This document shows, in pieces, positions 44,446-56,873 of a stretch of DNA of 64,000 nt. The position numbers and the translations under genes are program-made. The stretch comes from Asterias rubens (Eukaryota > Echinodermata > Asteroidea > Forcipulatida > Asteriidae). The stretch is from the NCBI RefSeq assembly GCF_902459465.1, contig NC_047063.1:23729055-23793054 (forward strand), written 5' to 3'. The notes under the pieces were generated by a model. The model worked only from the letters and a program-made list of their open reading frames with translations. It was not told the origin of the DNA and searched no databases. Position 1 is the stretch's first letter; the number at the start of each line of letters is the position of its first letter.

Positions 44446-45300
44446 TATGTTGTTGGTCTCCCCATCTGTCAACATTTTTGTTTTGAGGTGCCAGTCACAA
44501 GCCATGCAGCCTATAACTGCCTTGTAGCCAGGGATCACACCCTAATTACAATACAACCTGGGAAGCGGTAGCCAGGGGATCACCTTTAAAAGGGGATCAC
44601 CTTTAAAAGGGGATGCAACTTTTTTTATTACTATATTACTAATATCAAGTGATGAACCACAAGGGAAAGTGTGGTTAAGAAGATGTAACGACATAAGCTG
44701 GTGAATGTCTTACACATTCATGCCAACCATTTAACATGTTTAAAGATCCCCAAGTTTGAGTGTCATTGTTTTTTTTACTCTTCCACTTTTTAGAAGAAAA
44801 ATGGCTTTTCAGGATTTGAGCTGTTTAGGGTGCACTGTATAGCCAACTGCAAGTACTGAATTGCGTACATGTAGATATTTACTATTAGTTGTATGCATAT
44901 TGTCAGTATTGTTGCGCTGATATTTACATGGGTAGCAACATCTGGAGTTTAATTTCATAGGTCGGTGATGCATGACATTTTCCCCGGCCTACATTACAGA
45001 AGAAGGCTGGCTTAATGCAACTTTGTAATTTACATACAGATGTAGATCCTAGCCTAATTGTGTCATGGCGTACATGTACATAGTACGCTTAAAACAAGAA
45101 CAGCATTGTCCGAGAACTGTGTGTGGCCAGAACAAGTTCATTTTCATTCCTCAAGCACTACACCACACATATCAAGAGTAGTTTAGTACCTTAGCAATTG
45201 GAGGAAAAAAAACCTGGCAGGCATGTTTATGTACAATACATATTGCACGTTATCTGAAAATGTAACATTTCAAGAATTATTGAAGACATGAAGGCAAAGG
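44446..45300. other. TBC1D25 intron 2, left part
   Basis: Contains a CACCTTTAAAAGGGGAT direct duplication at about 44580-44612. Nothing else recognised. Confidence 0.4.
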
Positions 45301-45304
45301 CTAT

Positions 45305-46665
45305 AGGTACCAAGACATAGACAACGGGTAGCGATGCAGAGGACAACAGGTACCAAGATAGAGACAATGATGGGTACCAAAACAGAGACAACAGCTACTG
45401 AGACAGAGACAACAGCTACTGAGACAGAGACAACGGGTACCAAGACAGAGACAATGGGTACCAAGACAGAGACAATGGGTACCAAGACAGAGACAATGGG
45501 TACCAAGACAGAGACAACGGGTACCAAGACAGAGACAACGGGTACCAAGACAGAGACAATGGGTACCAAGACAGAGACAATGGGTACCAAGACAGAGACA
45601 ATGGGTACCAAGACAGAGACAATGGGTACCAAGATAGAGACAACGGGTACCAAGACAGAGACAACGGGTACCAAGACAGAGACAACGGGTACCAAGACAG
45701 AGACAATGGGTACCAAGACAGAGACAATGGGTACCAAGACAGAGACAATGGGTACCAAGACAGAGACAATGGGTACCAAGACAGAGACAACGGGTACCAA
45801 GACAGAGACAACGGGTACCAAGACAGAGACAATCGGTACCAAGACAGAGACAATGGGTACCAAGACAGAGACAATGGGTACCAAAACAGAGACAATGGGT
45901 ACCAAGATAGAGACAACGGGTACCAAGACAGAGACAACGGGTACCAATACAGAGACAATGGGTACCAAGACAGAGACAATGGGTACCAAGACAGAGACAA
46001 TGGGTACCAAGACAGAGACAATGGGTACCAAGACAGAGACAACACATACCAAGACAGAGACAACGGGTACCAAGACAGAGACAACGGGTACCAAGACAGA
46101 GACAACGGGTACCAAGACAGAGACAATGGGAACCAAGACAGAGACAATGGGTACCAAGACAGAGACAATGGGTACCAAGACAGAGACAACGGGTACCAAG
46201 ACAGAGACAACGGGTACCAAGACAGACACAATAGGTACCAAGACAGAGACAATGGGTACCAAGACAGAGAGAAGGGTTACCAAGACAGAGACAATGGGTA
46301 CCAAAACAGAGACAATGGGTACCAGGACAGAGAGAAGGGGTACCAAGACAGAGACAATGGGTACCAGGACAGAGAGAAGGGGTACCAAGACAGAGACAAT
46401 GGGTACCAAGACAGAGAGAAGGGTTACCAAGACAGAGACAATGGCTACCAAGACAGGGACAATGGGTACCAAGACAGAGACACGGCTACCAAGAGAGACA
46501 CAATGGGTACCAAGACAGAGACAATGGGTACCAAGACAGAGAGAAGGGGTACCAAGACAGACACAATGGGTACCAAGAAAGTGACAACGGGTACCAAGAC
46601 AGAGACGAGGGGTACCAAGACAGAGACGTGGGTACCAGGCAGACAGACACAATGGGTACCAAGGT
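45305..46665 (+). repeat. 21-bp minisatellite, about 64 units
   Basis: Unit GGTACCAAGACAGAGACAA plus TG or CG, head to tail over 1.36 kb in intron 2 of TBC1D25, decaying at both ends. Because 21 is a multiple of three and the unit lacks stops in several frames, long frames appear on both strands (TGTKTET on plus; VLVPIVS, CLGTHCL and SWYPLSL on minus). These are artefacts. Variation at one position (CAATGG or CAACGG) is itself periodic. Confidence 0.95.
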
Positions 46666-46736
46666 AATAGCCCATGTTCTTTGACCCTAGCACATGTGTA
46701 GCAGAGTCTTTCACATTTGCTTAAATATAACAGTAC

Positions 46737-46846
46737 CTTTTGAGTTGGAATGCCTGCATAAGTAGAAGCTGTAGCATCTCAAATGTCGTGATCTCTGGGT
46801 CCATGCTGAACGTCTTGTACTCTGGCTGGAGGAATCCCATGCATTT
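46737..46846 (-). CDS. TBC1D25: TBC1D25, exon 2
   Basis: 110 nt, acceptor CTGCAG, donor GTACTG, phase 0 in and 2 out. Peptide KCMGFLQPEYKTFSMDPEIT matches KKCESFLPPEFRSFAVDPQIT of the family N-terminus. Confidence 0.92.
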
Positions 46847-48052
46847 CTGCAGAAAAAAAGAAAGAAAGTAACATTCACACGACTCGGGTAATTATACGTA
46901 CACACTAAGTGTTTTCAACTGTTGATACAGCCAATAATAGCAAACACAAATTTCTGTCCCTTCATCAGGTGCCGTGCCATTTTAATAAAGGTAATTCATG
47001 TAAATGGGACACATTAAACCAGGCCTCGAACTGACCCACGGCACCCACATCAATTGCCTGATAGAGATGCCCCACCCTTACAAGAGGGAAATTGATGTGC
47101 CCCTTCACGGCACGTTAAACCTTTCTTATCCTATTGTGAAACCATTCCTAGGAGGCGTCTCAAGTTAGGACGAGTTACTCGTCCTAACTCGAGATAGTCT
47201 TAACTCTGTGTGAAATCGGCCCAAAGACCCTAATCCAAACTCTGATACTTGAATCCAGGTTTCATTAAATGGTTCCACCAGACACTTTCCCTATTGGAAT
47301 TATAAGTTACACCACCTATCAAAGTTTTAGCCAGGGTTTAGTAAAAGGTTGTCAAAATTTGCTGGAAATTAATGGGTGTAAAAATTGTTCACTTAAATGT
47401 ACAGTACATACTATGTAAATGACACATAAAACAGGGTGTCCAAATAAAAAAAATAAAAAAGGGTGTCCAAATAACAAACAAAACACTACAGCTATGTATT
47501 TATCAGAGGGTACACACAGTTAAAAATGTTCAACTTGACATTTTAAAGAGGAATTAATTTTGTGAATGTACTCATTTTCAAATTGAGTCCTTGCGTGTGA
47601 GTGGTCAACAAAATTACAAGTCCTGCTCTAACCTGAGGCTATAACATGATGTACGTGCCATTGGATTTAATTAAACCCAGAGCCCACAATAGACTAGATT
47701 GAGCGGGTGGCCAGAGTAGACCCCCTTCATATGTACTTGTTATACCTCCGTAACAAACTGTGAAGTTTAATTGGTCAAGAACCAATCATGTGTCGCGCAA
47801 CAAAAACGCATGTTACATGGCTCGACGGGCCGGGTAACATAAAAAGTGATGTACACCGGTGTACATCACCTTGATCGTTCCCAGCAATGGTCGGTTTCCA
47901 GCGCTGTGTGTGTACGAAACAACCGCGCGTTCGAGGGAATTGTTTCTTGTTCGTCAACTTATTAAACAATGAATAGTCCGTCGTAATAATGTTTGAATAT
48001 GACAACAGAACTTCGAGAAGAGGAATCACAATTAAACAAAGGTATAAGAAAA
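46847..48052. other. TBC1D25 intron 1, proximal part
   Basis: A family D repeat at 47155-47226 (TTAGGACGAGTTACTCGTCC) and a short family E-like piece near 47030-47110. Nothing else recognised. Confidence 0.45.
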
Positions 48053-48193
48053 CAATTGTTGCACGCTGTGACTGGTGTCCATGGGTTTTGTACACCCTCA
48101 AGGGGAAATGGCACACTCGGCTTCGCCTCGGGTGCCATTTTCCCCCTCAGGTGTACAAAACGCCATGGACCCCGTCACAGCGTGCAACAATTG
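48053..48193. repeat. hairpin element with CTCGGCTTCGCCTCG loop
   Basis: CAATTGTTGCACGCTGTGAC and its inverse at the ends, GTGTCCATGG...TTTTGTACACC arms, loop CTCGGCTTCGCCTCG at 48116-48130. Shares the loop with 13727-13885 and TGCACGCTG with 13459-13534. Confidence 0.85.
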
Positions 48194-51100
48194 CATAATA
48201 GACAAGTTCCGCAGCCCCTAATTTCCAAACCCTAATCTACATACAGCAGTACAGTACAGTGCACTGTACATAATACCCCTACCCATAACCCCTAGTGTGT
48301 AATTTGTAAATCAGCACAGGTTTTTGGGGGGAACACAGGCAATGACAGGGTTGTCGATAAGCTTGGAGCTTGGTAACTTGCATCACCTGTAAACTGTATA
48401 CTCCCAGGGAGCTGAGATGGTTTAAAGAATGAAATATATGGCCCAGTGACCAAGGGTAATAGTGTCAGAAGCGCTTCCATACGCCCTTCAGGCTGTAATA
48501 AAGCACTATATAAAAATGTATTATTAATAATTGATTATTTTTTTCGGAACATCGGGGTGTCCAAATAGAGAGCCTGACCAAAACGGGCTCTGAATCACAT
48601 TCAACCACAAATTAATGTATTTTAAATATCCTGACACAACAATGTGTGGTTCCTAACACATTGAATGATATATCAAATGCAACATGTGTCCAAATCAATC
48701 CTGATAGTACGTCATCGTTGTCGTCCGCTGAGAAGAACTCCTGACCCATCCACCCACTGCCAGTTTATTGATTGAAACATACTTAATTCCACAGCCAACC
48801 AAACAGCCAAAAAAAACAGTGTGAACAGATGTTGATTAAAATGGTGTAATTTATCGCTCTAAATAATTTTAAAGGTGGGTTTGGGAGATTATTGTACATG
48901 TACACACGATGATCACCTGGACCCAGTCACATACTACGGTTTTCTCCCTTTATGCATAAACTGGTACCAGACCGATACACACAATTTGCGAGTTGATATG
49001 CACAAATTGCTGCCAATACACAGAAAACTAACCCCCCAAAACATTGGCTTTTTTTTACATAAAATTCACAGAGAACTTAAAGGTAAAACCTTTATAGGCG
49101 CCCCAGTTCTTCTTCTTTCTTTCTAGCCTCATGGCAGGAGGACAGCTTCTTTACCAAATCTCTCTACCCTGAGCTGTTAGTTGCCAAGCAATGTCTTCTT
49201 TCTTTTGATTTCTTGGTTGTTTTGCACGCCCATCTCTGTTGTCATAACTCCTTGCTACGTAGGTGACCTGCAGCCTATTTCACGAAACGCTAGGATTAAT
49301 CTCGAGATAGGACGAGTTACCCATCCTAACTTAGGTTGGGTTCAATGCGTCCTACGTCTTTGGAAAGGGAACTTTACTTGTCCTGAGTCCTTAGATTAAA
49401 GTTAGGAACAGTTTGGTGAAATCGGCAGCTGCCCATCTCTATCTTTTTTTAACTTCACATTGCGTTTTGCCTGGTAACCATTTTTACAGTACAAAGCAAC
49501 CTTGGTGCTGAACCTAAAACCAAAAGCCGTGTTCCCAATTGGACTTTTCTTCCTTGACCACGCAGAAAGTTACCATGGCTGGCTTTGGTGTAATTCTACC
49601 GTGCGTTCTAATCTGGACTTTTATTCCGCAATGTAAAGTGGTGTTGTTTGAATAGCGTTTTACAGGGTGGTTGCCAACTTGGTGGTTGCGGTAGGTTTTA
49701 CAGTGCTGAGCTGTTCCTATTGGACTTTTAAGCAGCACTGATAACTTTATGCTTATTTTATCTAAAATTTCTTCCAGTTCTGTCTTGTACATTATAATAC
49801 AAAATTATATTATCTGGCACAAAAAGATTTGCCTTCAGCAATACACACAGCGAACCATATTACAACAAAGCCAAAGCTGGAGAACTGTGTTCCCCAATTA
49901 GGGGAATATTGTCACTGGCGTCAAGAGGTCATTATATTAGGTAAGCCGTCTTTTTACTCTCGGCCGGGTGCATTTTGGACACAAATTTTGAGAGTAAAAT
50001 GGTTATTAACTGGTATAGGCTACAGACTATGTCTATTTGGCCATAAAGAGGTTATAGTTGAAACATTGAGATAATCCTTTATTGGCTCTTTAACCAAGTA
50101 GACGTTTATGCGAGTTTACGTTAATTACATTTTACCATATATGGGGAACCGTCCTGTAAGGGCGAACCGTCCTGTAAGGATCTTGTGTTATCATTTTATG
50201 GATGGTGGTCCCTTGTGATTATTTTGTGTTTTCTCTGTTTTTAGCTGAATGTAATAAAGTTGTCTTTTTGCTGTTTTGTTTTATGCACTTGCGTACCTTT
50301 TATAGAATGGGTGCATTATAAATCAATAAATTATTGTGTTATGGTGAGAATATTTTCATATTAAAAGATGCCAATTGCACAAATGCAATTTTAGCATAAA
50401 ACTCATCATTTCTTGTAATCCTTTTTACCATCAAATAATATGATCTTTGTAGGTTCAATTCATAAATGCCGCGAGGCAAGATTCATAAATGCCGTGTGGC
50501 AAATATTCCTCCAATCAAATGACAGGGATCAACGGTAGATATGTAGTAATAGTTCACAGACTGCTCTGTACATAGAATGCGTAGAACTATGTACATGTAC
50601 ATGTAGTGTTGCCATCATCGCCCAACATGTACATTACACATCCTTGCAAATTGTCAGTTGCAAAGCTGTATCACCCACATACTAAAAACAGCATGCATTC
50701 TGTACAGTGTACACTAAGTATGAAACAAAATTAACATTCAATGCAAAATCTATTGTTGCCATGGTTGTACTTAAATGCAGAATATAAATAAACACAGATT
50801 CAAGGATAATCTGTGGGCTGATTAATTAAAGCCTTGATTTGTATGTTAGTATGCACTGCTTGTAGACGAGTTTGAACAACCCACATACACAGCAATCAAC
50901 GAAAGACAAAAGAGCTGTTTAAAGGGACACGCTGCCCTCATATCGGGTGCTTTGGGCAATGAAAAACATTTGTGTTATGAAATGAATATGGATGGGAAAA
51001 TGTTTTAAAAGTAAAAAATAATATACACATCAACACAACTTAAAAGGTGAAATTATGTGGTTTCTCTTTGCTTTGTTGGTTTTTGAACTACACAGTGGAA

Positions 51101-51559
51101 GACCATGTTTTAGTTCTCAGAGTAAAAGGAAAACTGGCCGCACAATTTCGAGGTATAATTTGTATGGATTTGTATTCTACTTTTAAAAACATTTCAACCC
51201 AGTCAGGTTGGTGTAGTGGTCTCTTGCCTTGCCTTCAACCTCTGGGACCCAAGTTTAAATTAAAATCCCACCGAGGGCACTATGTGGATTGGGTTTTCAA
51301 TCCCCAATTTATAATTACTTCGACAACATGGGTTTTCCCTGGATTTATTCTAAACTGAAATTTCTTCTTCATCTTCTTTTCTCGTTTGGCTCTAATTAGA
51401 GCATTGAGAATATTTATCCAGATCCAGATCAACAAAAGAGCTCAATCTGAAGGTAACGCATCCCTTCAAATGTGAGGTTTGGCCGACTGCCAATAATTAC
51501 CTCCGTGTAATTACTGAACAACTACGAATGGGGTTGGTACATACAGTCATCCGGAGTGC
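48194..51559. other. TBC1D25 intron 1, mostly unassigned
   Basis: A family D copy at 49272-49430 and a TTAA-AGGGACACGCTGCC terminus at 50920 leading to a single arm related to MITE family 4 (51115-51190). A tRNA-like stretch (GGTTGGTGTAGTGGTCTC, then AAATCCCACC) at about 51207-51275. No gene recognised; the open frames show no homology. Confidence 0.4.
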
Positions 51560-51725
51560 AAACATACATACAACATGCCTTGAATTTTAATGTCAAGAGG
51601 ACAAGGCAATTTACATTTCACAAAGGGCACTTCTCCATTGGAAAATCTTGAGTTTTAAGGGTAGCTTTTAAAGGGGCACCAAGGCCAAGACCAGGGCAAC
51701 AGTGTCTGTGGCCTCCATGTTATTC
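51560..51725 (-). repeat. family E repeat
   Basis: GAGGACAAGGCAATTTAC, then GGGGCACCAAGGCCAAGACC, inverse to the CCTTGGTGCC words. Diverged copy. Confidence 0.5.
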
Positions 51726-51980
51726 CAGACCATTCATTATGTCATTTGAAGTTTAGTTATTTTGGTGTACAGGCAATGGAACATCAAAGAAAATCAATAT
51801 TTTGCAGATTTACATGTGTGAGCAAAAAATATTTTAAACAAATCAAATTATAACAAACATTTTGGGTCAATGGAAAACATTACCTTATTCATGTTATTGT
51901 TTTGTAACTACAATGTACCATGAGCAAGAAAATCACATCAGGATGTACATTACATTATACAAAAATGGTTCAATTGACCA

Positions 51981-52180
51981 GAGCCCAATTTCATAGAGCT
52001 GCTCAGCACAAAAATTAGCTCAGCATGAAATTTCTTCCTTTAAAAACAGGATTACCAACCAAATTTCCATTAATAGTTGCATACTGCTTGTTACAGGTAT
52101 TCAGCTGTTGTTTTCTTATCCTGAAAATCACGTTGAAATTTGGTTCGTAATCCTGTTTTTATCAAAGCAAAGATTTCATC
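51981..52180. repeat. family C repeat
   Basis: GAGCCCAATTTCATAGAGCT at the left and ATCCTGTTTTTATCAAAGCA at the right. The hAT element at 52195 inserted at its right end. Confidence 0.55.
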
Positions 52181-52194
52181 GAGTACATGTATAC

Positions 52195-53735
52195 CAGTGT
52201 TGTAGTCGAGACCCAACAGTTCGAGACCAAGACCGAGATCGAGACCTGAAGGCTCGAGACCGAGACCGAGACCGAAACCAGAAGGTCGAGACCAAGACCG
52301 AGACCATAAAAGTCCGAGACCGAGACCGAGACCTTAATGAAAATAGACACAATAAAAGAGTCAAGCAAAGTTGTTAAACTGTATGGGTGATTGTGTACAC
52401 AATTTATCCTCAAATAAACATGTGAAACAATTGTAAACTCCAAGCTACTTCAAAGGATGTATTCAAGACTCCCTTTCATATCGAAAAGAAAAACTAAATC
52501 AGTCTCAATCTTGTCAACTAGGTCCAGACATTAATCGTGTGCACTTAGAATGTAACATTATTTTAGGATCCTCATCAACTTGTATGAATGACCCCGACCC
52601 CCCCCCCCCCCCAGCACAAATATGAAAAAGCGATTTATGTAATTTTTCCGATGGGAAAATTCTTCAATTAAGTCTTTATTTGGGTGAAACAAATATTATA
52701 AATGTACATTATGTCAGTTGAAAAATGTACATCTTAAAAAGAAAAAAAATGCCTTGATTATCTGTGGCATAATTTAAAGAACTTTTTCAGTGCACTTTAA
52801 AAACATCAGCATGCCCAACATTTCTGCTGACAGTCTAGCACGATGCGGGCGCATGATAGTGCCACCCCTACTGAAAACTCTTTCCACCGGTGCAGAGGAT
52901 GCTGGAATTGTGTTTAGGCCATTTTTTTTAATAACATGGATTACGGATTTGTAAGCTACAAAAAATGAGCGGGGATCGGGGGAAAAAAAAAAGACCCGGA
53001 TTACAGAATTTCGAGCTCACGAAATTGATGGGCGAAAAAAAATTAAAATAAAAAATACCGAAGGCACGCGGGCGGCTTCTAAAACACATGCATAACATTG
53101 GTCTGGTTTCCATCATACATCGGCCGCGATTATTTTCTCTGTTCACTGGCTCAGGGATCTTGTTGTATTTGAAGAAAATGTGATCTAAAAGTATTGTTTT
53201 GTTTATTATTTTCAGAAACGCAATTTTTTCGAGCGGCGATTCCCGTAATCCAATGTTTTGATTTTACGTGTACATGTACATGTACATAGTGCGTAATACA
53301 CAGAGCGTGTTCTTTCCTAATGTGTAGTACATTGTATACAGCACTGAAAACTCTGTCTCAATTTGATCGAACCCAAATAAGGTTGCACAGGGTTTGAGTT
53401 ATTGGTTATGCACGATGTTCCCAATCTCTCCCATTATGAATTGTTGAGTTTCCAGTGACATACATGTACTAATCGTTAGGAAAGAACACGTCCTGTGTAT
53501 AGCTCGCACCCCAACATGATTTCAACGGACCCGTTGAAAAACTATTAACAAATTATTTAAAAGTGTTGCATTAATGGTAAGTAAAGGCGGTCTTGAAGCG
53601 AGACCAGCTAAATATTCGAGACCGGAAGGGTCCGAGACCGAGACCAAGACCGAGACCACAGGGTGGCGAGACCGAGACCGAGACACGAGACCGGCAGAAC
53701 TGGTCTCGAGACCGGTCTCGAGACCTACAACACTG
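52195..53735. mobile_element. hAT transposon, 1541 bp, with 8-bp target duplication
   Basis: Perfect 11-bp inverted ends CAGTGTTGTAG and CTACAACACTG, each flanked by ATGTATAC (52187-52194 and 53736-53743), the 8-bp duplication expected for hAT elements. Both ends carry clusters of CGAGACC words (52205-52335 and 53583-53728). The interior encodes only the relic transposase tail at 52774-52918. Intron 1 of TBC1D25. Confidence 0.93.
52774..52918 (-). pseudogene. hAT transposase C-terminal dimerisation domain, relic
   Basis: Minus strand reads LNTIPASSAPVERVFSRGGT then IMRPHRARLS and ends at TAA. The PASSAPxERVFS and RxRLS words are the hallmark of the hAT dimerisation region at the C-terminus. 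No intact catalytic part is found upstream within the element, so this is an internally deleted copy. Confidence 0.9.
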
Positions 53736-53743
53736 ATGTATAC

Positions 53744-55542
53744 AATAAGATATGTATTGCAATAGTCAGAAGCTCATCACTGTTGGTAGACATACTGAAC
53801 AAGAAGTTTGGAAACAAGACCTTACTTTTAATCCATGAAACACAGGGATGTTGTAAGGTATCAGACTTTACACATGGTCAGTGGTAAACAAACGAAGCGC
53901 TGTACCAAGGTGTGCCGCCGCGCCGGGTACAAACATGTCACTCCCTTGTCCCCGCTCGCTCACCCCCCGGGCGCATAAGCAAAAATGGTTTAAGCCCAGA
54001 TGTACAAGGTGGTGGGCATGAGTAAACTGAATGGGAAACTTGCATGCAGCTTAATGCACGTGAAAAACGGACGGCAGGCGCTCCGAGGACACTGATGTGA
54101 CGACAAGTAAAACAAAAACTTTTATTTTAAAGTGAGATTGAAATACATTTTTTAATGAAAGATAATATATTTCAATTAATTATTCCTAATGGTAATAGTA
54201 TTAGTGTGAATAAAAAAACACACAAGACCGCCGGACTTGTTGGGCATAAAGTTTACCGGACCGAAGCTAAAATCACACTGGCCTCGGGGCCTGCAGTCCA
54301 GCATGAATTCCGTGCCCTGCTAACACACATCAAATGATTATATTCACATAAAATTTTGTGTACATGCTTCACACGAAATTCCTATGGGGGGGGGGGGGAG
54401 GGGGCGACCTTCAACCCTGCTCCATTTGTTTAATGACTACAAAGGGTTTCTGAGTGGTCAAGCAATGTCAAAAAAGGTTACCAATGGTTGTCAGTGTTCA
54501 TCAGGCACAATACCTACATTACCCCTAGCAAACTAGGACAAACTGGAAGTTAACTGGAGTTAACAATATTCTTGGAAAGGAAAGTATACAGGGCTTGGAT
54601 TTTGGAGAAAAACAAAGTGAAAAAAACCTGTAGTGACTTATTGTTTAACGCATGCAAGGGGTTATACTTTTATGTAGCTCTCCCTTTTTTGCTGGACCAC
54701 AAATACATTTAACACCAGGACCAAAATGAGGGGAAAAATTCTGTGATTTCACTGGAGTATCAAGTATTGTACGAAGTTAACAATCAGTCAGTTTTTCCCT
54801 TTGATAATTACCAATGCTGTGCAGTGCACTCGAAATAATAATACATTATGAACAATGTTCAATGAAATTTAAAATACTGTATGTTGTCATTTTTATGTTA
54901 ACAAAACTACATTCATTCATAGTCCTTAGGATTAAATGTCCTTCGATTGTGGTGATCGCTTGATTGTGGCGACCTTAATGGAGTTTTAAATTATATTTTT
55001 ATAGGCATAGTGTCATGTCATGAAAGATTCCTAATTTATTGAATGTCAAGTAACACCACAGGTTGTCTTTGTATGATACTTGGCCCTTGGGATATAAATA
55101 CAGTGTAGGAAAACATCTTTATTGCGTACAAGGACCACCTATTGTAGTCGCTCAGCACAGTGTCATTATTATAGGCTTTTACCAACTTTTCAAGATATTT
55201 TAAAATTACCGTTTGGCTTTTAGGAATGCCCAAAAATTGGAATCCATGTAAAACACTCTAAAGCAGGACCGATGTTCTTGTTAATGACAAAGAATTTTGT
55301 CATCTAATTAAAGTCCAAAATAATTCTGTAATTTCGAAGAAGGACTGTCAGCCAGTAGGCCCAACAACAGTGCTTAGCTATAAAATCACTACATTTAGGA
55401 ATTCCAATCTTATCTAAGCACTCTGAGTGACATTGAGTGATGTATGAGAAGAAGAATACCAGCCAAACTGCATACTTAACATTGTTGTACAGTCTGCAGC
55501 CAGTGTAATTAACTCTCTTAGGCTTTCTCTTCCCATTTCTAC
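53744..55542. other. TBC1D25 intron 1, unassigned
   Basis: A G run at about 54387-54402. No gene, hairpin or family copy recognised. Confidence 0.4.
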
Positions 55543-55702
55543 TTAGGCCAAACAAAATAAATGTTGTGTTTACGGTAACGGCCCGAAAAAATTCCAGGTA
55601 GGTAGGTAGGAAAATAATTTTATTTTGTAATTTTATTTTTATATTTAAGTTCTTGAATTTTGAGTTATTTGTTAATATTTTGAACCCGTTACCATTATAC
55701 TA

Positions 55703-56670
55703 CAGCCCTGATACTTCGGCTTTTAAGGGGCACGGCAGTTTTGCCTTGACTTTTTGTAAAAATTTAGGGCACCAAGGCAATTTTCAAAAATTTGTAAGGG
55801 CATCACGGCAATCATAAAAAAGTTGCGAATGGCACGACGGCAGTTTAAAAAAAAACCTCTGAGTTGCCTGCAAAAAATAGTTCTTTCAATTTTTCCATTT
55901 TCTAACTGTTACCCAATAAAAAAAGAAAGCATTCATCTAACTCAACAAAATAAACTACTTACAATACACAATAAATAATCTTTGTTCATACGTAATCCTA
56001 CTATTGGTCATTGGTTGTGTAGTTTTTCGTAGAGACGCTAAAATTCCCACGAAACTGCTCCATTTTGACACGATGTTGACAGAATAAATGCATGCGGTGC
56101 GCGACGACTATGCTGACATGATGGTACATCACATGTACCAAGCATGGGGAAAACCACTATCCCAGCATGCACAGACACGTCGAGTCTTCGTCTCAAGGCG
56201 TTTAGCGTTGGTTCGCGTAATTTTACCACTAGAGGGCGTTTAAACTCACGCTATAGACCTTTTCGTAAATACCGGGGCGCGCGCGTAAAGCTTGGAATTA
56301 GGTGCATTGTGGTCCAGCTGGTATCCAAATTTGATCCATATCAATCCCACAATGCACCTCATTCAACAAGCTGCGCTTGCGCATTGGTATTTGCGATAAG
56401 GTCTATTTCGAGTATTTTTTTGTCGCACGCAAAGAACAACGACTAACGGGCCTGGAATCTGCTGTTGTGCCTTACGTGCGTGAAATTGGGGTATATTTCT
56501 TTGCGTAAAAATTTACACAGACATCGGGACTTTTTGGCTTATTTTCGAACTTGGGCAACGTTGAATATAATTTTTTTCGGGAGGAAGGTTTTTGAAGGGC
56601 ATTGCGGCAATCGGTAGGGGCAACGACGGCAATTGCCGTCGTTGCCGTCGTGGGTGAAGTATCAGGGCTG
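55703..56670. mobile_element. family E element, 968 bp, 6-bp target duplication
   Basis: CAGCCCTGATACTTC at 55703 and its inverse GAAGTATCAGGGCTG ending at 56670, flanked by ATACTA on both sides. Interior words GGGCACCAAGGCAATTTTC place it with family E. The centre right carries GACGGCAATTGCCGTC, a perfect palindrome. This longer copy may be close to the parent of the 180-bp copies. Confidence 0.75.
56254..56405. mobile_element. 152-bp MITE with TAGACCTT ends
   Basis: TAGACCTTTTCGTAAATACC at the left and GGTATTTGCGATAAGGTCTA at the right, with inner arms TAGGTGCATTGTGG and CCACAATGCACCT-like. A TA at each edge fits a TA target site (Tc1/mariner-like). Nested inside the 968-bp element. Confidence 0.75.
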
Positions 56671-56873
56671 ATACTAACCTTGTTCGACTCATCAAGTTTA
56701 AATAAACCCTCATGTTGGAAAGTGGTAAAATATAAAAGTTTGTAAGTTGTCATTTTAAATTTTACCAACTCACAAAATATTTAGAAAAATGTTTTGAGGT
56801 CGGCAATTCGGCCGCAAAAAATTCAGGTCGGTCGGGTTACCGTAAACACAACATTTATTTTGTTTGGCCTTAA

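Larger units (their letters stand above)
55543..56873. mobile_element. 1.33-kb element with AGGCCAAACAAAATAAATG inverted ends
   Basis: The left end (55545) AGGCCAAACAAAATAAATG...GTGTTTACGGTAAC is inverted at the right (GTTACCGTAAACACAACATT, then GTTTGGCCT-TAA, to 56873). A 220-bp relative is at 59491-59710. Contains two nested insertions (55703-56670 and, inside it, 56254-56405). Confidence 0.75.

Noticed and set aside
45270..46652. Long open frames of 248-460 codons on both strands
   Set aside because: They are produced by the 21-bp minisatellite, whose length is a multiple of three; products are pure heptad repeats, several frames overlap, and the region is an intron of TBC1D25.
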